DNA from: Lepidodermella squamata
Taxonomy: Eukaryota > Gastrotricha
Length of the DNA stretch: 64,000 nucleotides
Assembly (NCBI GenBank): GCA_047495785.1
Contig: JBLDXI010000010.1
Span: 2,170,001 to 2,234,000, forward strand
Direction of reading: 5' to 3'
The translations under genes and the position numbers were made by a program. This document shows positions 21,921 to 31,223 of the stretch, piece after piece. Numbering within the stretch: the first letter of the stretch is position 1; each line of letters starts with the position of its first letter. The notes below the pieces were generated by a model. The model saw only the letters and a program-made list of their open reading frames with translations, was not told where the DNA came from and did not search any database.

Positions 21921-21994
21921 ATTCATCAGAGTCGACCTAAGGCTAGCTGCGTTCCATCTACAGCCCTCCGCTCTACCAGCTGAGCTATCGTGGG
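21921..21994 (-). pseudogene. tRNA-Tyr(GTA)-like, truncated
   Basis: On the minus strand the D arm (TAGCTCAGCTGGTAGAGC) and anticodon loop CTGTAGA are typical of tRNA-Tyr. About 13 nt that could be its usual intron follow, then CCTTAGGTCG. The T arm and 3' acceptor strand are missing, replaced by unrelated sequence. Confidence 0.65.
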
Positions 21995-22073
21995 TTTGGT
22001 GGCAATGTTGCACCCACAATAGCTTTTCATCTTGTTGAGATATCTATTCACGGCAAGAACGCCAAAAAATGAG

Positions 22074-22147
22074 TTGCCACTGGGAGGATCGAACTCATGA
22101 CCTTCGCGTTATTAGCACGACGCTCTAACCAACTGAACTAAGCGGCC
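22074..22147 (-). tRNA. tRNA-Ile(AAT), possibly degenerate
   Basis: The sequence GGCCGCTTAGTTCAGTTGG, with anticodon loop CTAATAA and GTTCGATC, matches tRNA-Ile(AAT). The acceptor stem pairs at 6 of 7 positions, but the T stem has two mismatches. This is the best preserved of five adjacent tRNA-like sequences. Confidence 0.6.
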
Positions 22148-22221
22148 AGATGAGTTCAGCTAACCTGAAGCAGTCTGTGATCTGAGAAATAAACTGAATT
22201 ATTTTTTCAAAAGTGTGACCT

Positions 22222-22295
22222 CGACGTGAGACGTGACTTGAACACGCAAACTTCTGTTCTGGAGTCAGACGCTCTGCCAATTGAGCTACGTAATC
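22222..22295 (-). pseudogene. tRNA-Trp(CCA)-like, degenerate
   Basis: GTCTGACTCCAGAACAGAAG and the T arm GCGTGTTCAAGTCACGT are tRNA-Trp-like, with box-A-like TAGCTCAATTGG. The two acceptor strands do not pair. Confidence 0.55.
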
Positions 22296-22365
22296 GTTGT
22301 CTGAAAGCAGCGCTGTCAATCGAGTCTGAAGATGACAAATCGCCAGCGCCGGCATAAAAACACTA

Positions 22366-22436
22366 GGGAAGTCCGGGAATCGAACCCGGGACCTCTCGCA
22401 CCCTAAGAGAGAATCCTTCCACTAGACCAACAGGCC
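22366..22436 (-). pseudogene. tRNA-Pro(AGG)-like, degenerate
   Basis: TTGGTCTAG, the anticodon region CTTAGGGTGCGAGAGG and TCCCGGGTTCGATTCCCGGA are those of tRNA-Pro(AGG). The acceptor stem (GGCCTGT with ACTTCCC) pairs at only 4 of 7 positions, and the anticodon stem has one change. Confidence 0.6.
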
Positions 22437-22511
22437 TCTACAACGTTTATCACGCTGCAACCGAAACATCAGCCAACACAGCAAATTCAGCAGTAATAAA
22501 CAAAACGGATT

Positions 22512-22588
22512 GAGGTCCTGTCGAGAGTCGAACTCGGGTCGGTGGATTCAGTGTCCAGAGTGCAGTGTCAGAACCACTACACCACTAC
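22512..22588 (-). pseudogene. tRNA-Gln(CTG)-like with D-arm insertion
   Basis: The anticodon segment CACTCTGGACACTGAATCC and T arm CCGAGTTCGACTCTCG match tRNA-Gln(CTG). The D loop carries an extra CTGACACTG block, and the 5' acceptor strand is replaced by an adjoining (CACTA)n microsatellite. Confidence 0.55.
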
Positions 22589-22608
22589 ACTACACTACAC
22601 TACACTGT
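22575..22608. repeat. (CACTA)n microsatellite
   Basis: About six copies of ACTAC directly abut and overlap the 5' end of the tRNA-Gln-like sequence. Confidence 0.75.
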
Positions 22609-22609
22609 G

Positions 22610-23121
22610 ACAGAACCGCGACAAGTTGGCGATAGCTTCATCGAAATGATATCTGAGTTTGGATATAACTCCACTGAACTATGCGAAAACCATAGCACAG
22701 AAAACCCAGCCTCAAATCTGCTTGGACTTCCGTGTCAGGATTGGGCGAGGCAAAACTCCAATCTTTGGCGTTTATGGAAGTATTTGTGTGGAAGGTCTCT
22801 GTATTTTGCAGTATGGCGTCACTTTGTGTGAATCGAACGAACAAAGTATTAATAAGTATTGCCACAAAAGCTTATTTCTCAGAGCAGAGAAATTCGCCAT
22901 AAAACTGGAGAGGGACTGTCTGGAGGAATGCCATTATCATCTTGTCCCATAGAAAAGATTTCACCATGTTCAGTAATTTTCAATAATACGATCTCGTGAA
23001 TTTATGGAAATTTATTAAACTTCAAGTTTCAAATCAAAAGACAAATCATTGACATGAACGATTCATTGGATTTCACAACATAACTGGTGACAGCTCACAC
23101 ATAAGTACATCTTGATAGCAA
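22610..23121. other. Intergenic, nothing recognised
   Basis: Short frames on both strands without domains. It includes the 3' flank of the minus-strand GTPase gene at 23122. Confidence 0.4.
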
Positions 23122-24124
23122 TCAATTATCTGAAGCAAGAAACTTGGGAAGAACGAATTGATCAATATTTCGAAAAGCGCCGTCTTTCTTGAGTTGCTCA
23201 AATAGCCCCTTCAGCAGCTCCTTCTCATCCAACAACGGCCACTTGCATCGGCTGGCTTCAACGCCATCGATGATTTCTTTGACAGTTCGCGAACTGATGA
23301 AATGGAACGGAACCTCTGAGCCATCCTTCATTCTTGCGACGTTGTATTCCAGGAATTGGTCTCTGTAATTGGTCTTGATTTTATTTCTCACGCCTTCGGC
23401 TACATGTCTTCGCTCGTTGACAGGGCAGTCCTCCCAATATTTATTCTCCGCGTCGTAGTAATCACTGGCAAGATCAACATCAGCCTTCGACCTCACGAAA
23501 ACAACTCTCTGGCCATGTCGAATCGCTTCTCTCGCAAACCCAACGTCAAACTGAGACAGGCGATTGCCGGTCACAATGATCAACGAATCCATCAGATACA
23601 GAAAGTTGTCAGCGTAATAACTCGCAACCGGATGTTTTTGTGTAGCCGAACCAGGCACGTCCCAGAACACGACGTTGTTCGCGTTATCAGCGTAAGGCGT
23701 TGGCTTCATTGTGCCCTCGACAACACTCGTGTGGGCCTTCGCGCCCGGAACCAGGGCATTGATAAGGCTTGACTTGCCAACGCCGGCGATGCCGATTATG
23801 GCGAAGTTGAATTTGTCGAGATTTAGGCCGTAATCTTTCGCCTTCTGCTTGATTTCAGCCTCCATTCGCTTGCGCTTCGCCTCTTTCTCAGCTTCGATGC
23901 GTTGCTTCTCTTCGAGCAGCTTTTTCTTGACAGCTTTGTCGGTTTCAACTGCCATGTTGTTTTGCAGTACCGACATTTGGGCTTGGAGTGTTTCAAGCAT
24001 TTTCTAGTAACAATAAACAATAAAGGTGAGACGAATCCCGAAGAAATTATTGGCATCATACCGATATTTCCGGCGGGACTCGATACTCAATTACTTGACG
24101 CCGGCCTCCTAGAAGATTACCCAT
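23122..24124 (-). CDS. IRG-like GTPase, type M (putative N-myristoylated)
   Basis: Exon 1 (24124-24062, 21 codons) starts MGNLLGGRRQVIEYRVPPEI. The intron is 24061-24004 (GTATG..TACTAG). Exon 2 is 24003-23122. The product is about 314 aa. It has a Gly2 myristoylation-like start, a coiled coil (AEKEAKRKRMEAEIKQKAKD), G1 GIAGVGKSS, EGT with PTPY, G3 WDVPGS, G4 FVRSKADVDL, FHFISSR and the KKDGAFRNI tail. NNVVFWDVPG closely resembles the G3 segment of vertebrate IRGs. The region from LIIVTGNRLSQFDVGFA to VFVRSKAD is almost identical to the gene at 13291. Its 5' end faces the pseudogene copy at 25270. Confidence 0.84.
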
Positions 24125-24399
24125 GATAATGAAATTGGAGTAGCAAATCGAAATCAACCTAAAAAGATTCGGAAATACATTGCAGAAATCATGAGCTCTT
24201 TTTATAGCAATAGCAAAAAAGTTTAACATAGTTTCGCTTTGTAGCATAACTTGCAAACACGGGGGAGCCCTTATTTTATAAGCAATGTTATTTTTCGAAA
24301 CAAATTCGTATTATAAAATACGAAATATTGCATTGCATGTATCACAACCGATTGGGTAGATGAAAAAACGAAGCATGCATCCATCGAATATGAATCATA

Positions 24400-24700
24400 C
24401 AATTCATTAATGCAAACGTTCAAGCCGTGAAGCAATCGCGTGCCCAGGGTGCGATCTTGGATCTCCGAGCTGCCAGGGATGGGAAATTTTTTTTTGCTGT
24501 TTTTGCCAAAATGACTAGTCATTTCGGCTAATAACAGAGCGAAGCAAGAAAATTTTGGCGATTTTTCACTGAAACACGCTCCAGAACCTTCCAAAATTAA
24601 CAAAACAGTGGAATAAATTCTCATTTTGTCGTCTAGCCCGGTCGAGCTGATGGGATGATCCCCCCCCCCCCCCCCCCCCACCCCCCTGAAAGTCGCACAC
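24400..24700 (-). repeat. Dispersed repeat with poly-C tract, shared with 51461-51790
   Basis: The segment containing ATTTTGTCGTCTAGCCCGG, ACACGCTCCAGA and AATTTTCTTGCTTCGCTC (or complements) matches 51.5-51.77 kb in opposite orientation. 24660-24678 is an unbroken run of about 19 C followed by ACCCCCC, likely unstable. The partner copy begins CAGGGCTTCTCAACG at 51464, a hAT-like terminus, so this may be a hAT derivative. Confidence 0.6.
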
Positions 24701-24904
24701 TGCGCGTGCCATCAACAAATAATCACTGGCATCACTCTTATGCTCAGGCAACATACTTATAACCTTCAAAACGCTACGATCTTGGTCTTGTATATTGAGT
24801 ACCTCAACACTATTTTGGGCGAGGCCAATGCCAATGATTACCTCCATGTTTGCCTCAAGTGGCCCACCTAATTTTACTAGCAATTCTTCTAAAATCTTAT
24901 GGGT

Positions 24905-25260
24905 CCTCCGGTGAGCGGAACCAAATTTGCTGTATCGGAACCAATATGCTGTAGCGGAACCAAATTTTAGACTTTTCTAGTGGCCTGAAATCGCTTTTCG
25001 GATATTTATTGCAGGTCAAGATTGGCCACAATAATTCTAGAAAATTCACAGGTGAATTCAGCACACTATTCTCTATCAGACGGAGTGTTCAATTCAGAAT
25101 TCATGCTTAGCCTAAAATTCGTCTAAATATTCAAAAAATAACTCTTAGCATATTTCGACTTTGGTTCCGCTACAGCAAATTTGGTTCCGCTACAGCATAT
25201 TTGGTTCTGCTACAGCAAATTAGTGTCCGCTCACCGTAAATTTGGTTCCGCTAAAAGATA
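24905..25260. repeat. Repeat with GGTTCCGCTACAGCAAATTT units
   Basis: Several near-copies of the motif (also with TATCGG or CACCGT variants) flank a core shared in inverted orientation with 12880-13100. It sits where the first exon of the adjacent GTPase pseudogene should be. Confidence 0.6.
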
Positions 25261-25269
25261 TTCTGAAAT

Positions 25270-26145
25270 CTTATAGGCCCAATTAGCTCCACTGCAAAGC
25301 AACATCGCAGTAGCCGACAAAGCTGTGAAGCTAAAGCTGCTCGAAGAGAAGCAACTCATCGAAGAAGAGGCGAAGCGCAAGCGAATCGTGTCGGAAATCA
25401 AGCGAAAGGCGACGGAATTTGGTCTAGATCCCGATGACTTTAACTTTGCAATTATCGGGCAAGCCGGCGTCGGGAAGTCGACTCTCATTAATGGTTCTAG
25501 GCGCCAATGCCCACGCGAGTGTTGTGGAGGGCACTCATCGACCAAAGCCTTACCGGAGCCGCACTGCTAACGTGAATAACATCGTTTTCTGGGACGTTCT
25601 GGCGACGCTACGGCATCCGTCGCGAATTATTACGCTGACAACTTTCTGTACCTAATGGAATCGGTGATCATTGTGAGTGGCAATCGCCTGTCTGAATTTG
25701 AAGTTGGGTTTGCGAAACAAGCGATTAGACATGGCCAGAGAGTTGTTTTCGTGAGGTCGAAGGCTGATGCGTATCTGCTTAACTATTACTTCGATACGGA
25801 GGGGAAATCTTGGGAAGAGTGCTCGACTAACGACCGGAATCATCTGGCCAATGCAGTAAAGCACGAAATTATGAGGAATTTCAAGTTCCTCGAAGCCGAC
25901 ATTGCGACAATAAAGGATGGAAAGGATGGAGTTTCCGTTTCATTACATCAGTTCGCAGACCGTTGATGAAATTGTCAAAGGCGTTGAGACTAACCGACAC
26001 AAGTGGTCCCTGTTGGATGAGAAGAGGCTGGTGAAGACGTTGTACAAGCGCGTCAAGAGAGACGGTGCTTTGCGAAGTATTGACAGCTTCATTCTTCCTC
26101 AACTTCTTGATTCGAAAGGACTTGTCACATTCAAGGTCAAGTTGT
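25270..26145 (+). pseudogene. IRG-like GTPase pseudogene, type M, frameshifted
   Basis: Recognisable exon 2 of a type M gene beginning after CTTATAG at ~25278. The coiled coil and P-loop (GQAGVGKST) are in one frame, ANAHASVVEG and NNIVFWDV in the next, and VIIVSGNRLSEF to FVRSKADA in a third. FHYISSQTVDEIVKG and the KRDGALRSI tail are shifted again. At least three indels, including loss of the PGSAT part of G3, break the protein. No MGN exon is visible upstream, where a repeat lies. AATAAA at ~26223 is retained. Confidence 0.85.
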
Positions 26146-26682
26146 GAGAGCTATTGATTTATTTTCGTTTTAATTTCATTACTAATGCGTGACTGTTTAC
26201 TTTGATCTGCTTGAATTTGTGAATAAAAAGTGCAAGATTGCCTCATTTTTTCCCAGATCCATTTGCATTCAGCACCTGCAGGCTTTTATGGCAAAGTACA
26301 TAGGGATGAGGTCTGGAAAGTGAACCCTTTTTGGCAAGAGTGACGTCATCAAAATTTCCAATATTGTTCCTCCAGGGTTACAAGCCCTCGTAGTTTACTG
26401 GTCCTTGGATTCCATAATGTTGCGTCGGCCCCATCACGAGAAGGGGTGTTACCAATCCTGCTATTCTTTAAAGTAAATTTTTCGTCACTTGAGTTAGACT
26501 CAGGCGAACGAATTTTTGACCTTTTTGAAAAATGGGGAAAAATCCAGCCTCAAACTTGGCAAATACGGGAATGAGCTTTATGCCAATTCAGTCCTAACAG
26601 AATGATATATCAATAAACTTCCCTTGTTGGAATTAGCAAGAAAATATCAGAATTGAGTTGTTAGGTACCTCTATAAGTGAAA

Positions 26683-29625
26683 TCATATGATCGGAGAGTT
26701 ATTTTGAGGCCTATTGATTACTGGCTGACGAATCCGGCGGCGGCGGGGATTGCGGATTTGCGGCTGTCGCAAATGCAACACTGCGGCTGCTTCATTAATG
26801 GCGACGAAGATCAGCGAAGCGCAAGCTACGGTTGTGGTCACGTGTCGCGCACTGGCCCAGTCCAATACGGCGATGACGACAGCCGCTATTGTAACGCCAC
26901 AGCTGCATATCGCATGAATAGCTAGCCAACTCACGCGACGATGTCTAGCATTCTGAAACGAAAATGAATAATATGCGCCAGAAGTCCGAAATATCTTTAA
27001 ACGATAACCGCTATGAAATTGGACTTAGGATAAGTATACCAAAATTAGAAACCAAACAATATACAGTACTCCCTCGATAAAAACTAAAAATTGCTCACTG
27101 TAGCTGGGTGAATCCGTGAAGATTTTGAAGCCACCTTGACACTGTAGATAACCATAATGCCGTGCAAGATTACCGACGTTGAAAATAACGCTAATGCCGC
27201 TGTTGAAGCGAAAAAGCCGAAAACGCAATCAATTCGGTATGACTCAACTTTCCATCTGCCCTCGTTAGCATCGGCCGAATCACTAAGTAAAGTTATTTGT
27301 TTCCGGCGAGTTGGTGAAACGATAAGAGCAATGCCGATCAGAACCAGGTGCAAAAGCGCCCATAAGATAATCATAAAGGTCGACCATGCAAATCGAACAT
27401 TTGGCTTGTTCAAGCTTATTTGATGAGCCGTGGCTGATGTAACGAGCGAAAACCCAGCTGACAACAGCATTACCATTCCATTACAGCTTTGTTCGCTTGA
27501 CATGCTGGTTAAAGATATTGCGAAGACGTGCGAGACCATGAAAGCGTCACCGAGTAGCATGATTCTCAAAGGCCAGGTAAAACGGCTCTTGATGTTGGTC
27601 GTATTCTTCGATAGAAAAGGCATTATCGGCATTAGAATAGCGACCAAAGCCAAAGCTATGGCGAATCCTTCAAGAAATCACATTTTGCTTTCGTAGTCAG
27701 TTGTAGTTTTAAATCTAAGAGCGTTTTAATTTGGGAAGTACTCTCATTTTCCGGCGATGATGCGCTCATTTTCAGCACAGCCATACGCTTTGATAATAGC
27801 ATTGTTTCCATCATAATTTGACTTCGCCCGGGAGTTGGAAAATTTTTTGTTCCATACCTTTCAAGACTGCGTTCAGCGATAGAGCCAGCGTGCTTTGCAG
27901 ATCTCGAATGACGCGTGGCGAATCAACTGGAGGTTTATTGCCCTCCGTTCGCCAGTTCACAGCTGTCGGTCTAAGAATCATTGTTCGATTTTTGTTGTGA
28001 CTGGGAGACGAGATCGCCACGTGCTCGCTGGTGGTTAGATTGTCGATCACCCGGGTTTGACTGAATCCAACCTCGAACATGGTTTCATTGAATTCATAGT
28101 TCGCCTTCAAACCCGTAAAACTAATCTTAAGCATGACTTCTTTCATCACGCTCGCAAGTTCGGCACCCAAAGTGCGAAAATTCTCATCTTTAGTGAACCA
28201 ATCAGATAACGTTTCGTTGCCTGTTGGAAAAAATTGAATTTTTCTGGAATGAAAATTGATAGCTCTATTACGATTTCTGAGGGCTGCTTCGGTTGCGTTA
28301 AGAATGATACCAGTGGCTAATGCCTGGTCGTAGCAAATTGCTGGCCAATATTCGTAGCTGCGAGACATTTGAGGGCTTTCGATATTCTCGGCTAGAATGG
28401 TTTGAAGGTCGTGCAAAGATTGGCCGGGGCTGTCTGAAAACGTATTGCCAACGGGGTTGTCCACGGTCATGTCAGAAAGCCGAATAACACTCTCTAATGC
28501 CTACATATAGGAATGATTGGTAACAAACGTAGCACCGAGTACCGAGTAGCAACGCACTTTTAACACCACTTCCATCGTGCACCAATCAGCTTTCTCTGGG
28601 ATAACCGGTGGGCTGCCGATGTTGACCCAATTCGGCAGCAAAAACACGTATTTCGGACCATACAACCCGTTTTTATAAAGCAGGCATAACGTTAGGGCAT
28701 TGTTGAAGGTATTCACCACAATAATTCTGGGATCATGTGATATGAATTGCTCCAGGGAGAGATATTCGTAGCTCAGATCGAAGTTAACCTTTTCTTGATA
28801 CAGAAGTCGAATTCCAACGGTCTCAAAATGTTGCGAAAAGTAGGTATCCATCTAAAATTGGCGGCTTTGAATCAATAATGGCGTCATGTTATCATCATCC
28901 AAGCTAACCAAAGTTGAATAAGGATTTCTTTCTGAAATGATCGCCACATTATACCAGTTCATTGCCTTCATGAATTGCGACAAAGCCCGGGAGTAGCAGT
29001 CAGGGGTATCTCCTATCGCGAAGAAATTCGCGTATTTATTTCGATCTGTCAAAACGTCGAAGGTGACAGGGTAGATCGACAGCTGAAACAGAGAAACATT
29101 ACATCTATGGTGAAGGAAGCTGTTACTACAACTGTCAACTAACCCCTACGAAATTAAACTGTTTCAGCATCATCGCGGTAAGGCTCTGCGTTTGAGGGCT
29201 GCATTCAGTCAGCACGGCGAAAGGGAAGCGATTTTCGACATTGTCAATGTCGAGGATTCGAGTCGTGAATTCACCGATTCCTAATGCATCGTCACACTTG
29301 AAAATAGGGAGATACGGGTTCAGATAACGTTTGAGTGTGGGAAGAGGGAAGAACACTTTACCGAATCGTCGAAATATTCGAATCCCACGTCGTAATGAGG
29401 TTGCTTCCTCAAGTTCTCTAGCGCTGCTCGATGAGCTACTGTACACAGAGGCCCGGCTGGGAACAAACCAGAGTAAGTAACGCTAGCCAGCACTTTAAGC
29501 AGGGTTCGGCTTGAATTAGCTCGAGGCAAAGCTACTAGCTCAGGTATTGACTCGTCCAGACTCAGTTTCGCTGATACATGTGCCATAATTTGGAGAAGAG
29601 TTATCAATACTTCTACCACAGTCAT
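26683..29625 (-). CDS. Class C GPCR, GABA-B-like (receptor A)
   Basis: Eight exons, approximately 29625-29362, 29296-29144, 29082-28909, 28851-28558, 28500-28272, 28220-27858, 27667-~27107 and 26952-26683, predict about 770 aa. Order: a signal peptide (TVVEVLITLLQIMAHVSA); a periplasmic-binding/ANF-type extracellular domain with LTECSPQTQSLTAMML and NWYNVAIISERNPYSTL; the stretch ENIESPQMSRSYEYWPAICY; then seven membrane segments, TM1 around ALALVAILMPIM, TM3 AMVMLLSAGFSLVTSATAH-like, TM6 AICSCGVTIAAVVIAVLDW and TM7 VACASLIFVAINEAA. The bilobed domain joined to 7TM without an obvious cysteine-rich domain is the GABA-B type arrangement; the ligand is unknown. Exon boundaries are shared with receptor B at 31224. 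Expected at the plasma membrane. Confidence 0.78.
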
Positions 29626-29639
29626 AATGGGCTCAACAA

Positions 29640-30690
29640 GTAGGAGACGATAATCTATGAAGAAATAACCATTTTTTGGCGATTAGCCAGCCTCAGTTCT
29701 TGCTATCATGGGATTCTGGAGAATCATGAAAAAACTACAGCAAAATCTGCCCTAGTAATTGCGACCTAAATTGCGCGGTTTAAATGACAGTTGACGAATG
29801 AGGACGCCTGATTATGTTACCGAGAGATGGTGAATACGTAACGAGGGTAGAGTAGACTCGTTGTCGAAAACAACGTCATAAATCAACTCTAGATTTTCAG
29901 CTGAGAATTTCTGAATGTATTTTGATGGTGATTATATATGAATTTAGGGCCACAGCTAGCGGATATATATTTTCAAGCGTCAGGTAGCAAAACTCTACTA
30001 CTAATTCGCAGGTATATGAGAAAGTGTTATGTGACTAGTGACAATACATTCTTATGCATTATTTCATTATTGACTTCCCGTCAGGCTCAAACGCGTTTTT
30101 TATGCTACTAACGAAGCGTGAATCTCGTTACATGATACCTGCTTCCGTTCATATTGAGGATGATTAAGCATGAGTGATCATTCAGGGACAACTTCAACTT
30201 TAATCGTTAATGCACCACGCGCATTGTTGGGAACTTCTCAACTTGAGGAGGTATGTTTGCGTGGATTCGCGTGGTCGTTGTGCCTGCCATGAAGAACCCG
30301 TGTAAGACACCATGGATAAAATCGGGTAATAGGGTTGACGGAATTTGATATGCGATCAGTGACATGTTATGTTCTATGCTGTGATTATGCATCGATTTTT
30401 GCGCTACCGTTAATACCGTCATCGTTCGTTCTTCTCAAACATCTTGCTTGTATGATTTAAGTTATTTTCTCTGTTAGCGATAATAAACCCGAACTTTGCC
30501 TGAGATGAACTCTTGACACAGCCTTGTTATACGTGTAAGTTTAAATCTTGGATGGTTAAGGGATTTGCCAAAGTTGCCCATCGCGAAAAATGAATCAACA
30601 TAAAGCAGAAACTGTGTCTGTTATTTTCCCAAACCAGCCGTTCACGATGAAAAAGGTTTCTAATCGTTATCGAATTGTCGCGTTGCGTTT
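29640..30690. other. Intergenic, nothing recognised
   Basis: Upstream of receptor A. No domain-bearing frame; some short tracts are shared with other spacers. Confidence 0.4.
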
Positions 30691-30699
30691 GAATATCGT

Positions 30700-30980
30700 C
30701 CAGGTCGATAAAGTTTCCCCGGGAAATCGCCTTAAGGCTAAATCTCGTCGCAAGTCGGCTGTAATGGGCTTGAATAGAAAAACCAATACTCTCGAGACTC
30801 CAACGAAAGCTTTCAATTTTGATTTTGATTTTGCTTTTGTCTTTGATGGTTCCTAAACTATTGCTACAAAAGTATGCGAAATTTAGGGACAAATAAACTG
30901 ATTTTCGTTTTGTTTTCGTTCGTTTACATCATTCTTTAAAATTCAGCCTGGTCGCAAGTCGGTTATAATGCGTCTCAATC
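30700..30980. repeat. Repeat shared with 5990-6110
   Basis: ACTCTCGAGACTCCAACGAAAGC and CTTAAGGCTAA..CGTCGCA blocks are found both here and beside the orphan receptor exon at 6 kb. CCTGGTCGCAAGTCGG recurs at ~30948. The segment marks the downstream part of the duplicated tract. Confidence 0.5.
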
Positions 30981-31223
30981 GTGTGATCCTGCATTTTAGC
31001 TACTCGGGAAATATTATTATCAATTATCAATGTTTGCTCGCGGATAAAAAGTAACGTAGGTGTTTTCCTTGTGATATCATTCTATGCTGGTATCCGAGAC
31101 TTGCTTAGAGAAACGCAAGCACAAGGCCCAAACGTTGATCTTTTCAACAGTCTCTTCATGGCTCGAAAGATTCTGCTTATTTTTGCAGAAAACAATTCCA
31201 CAAAATAACCAGAAGATCAAAAA

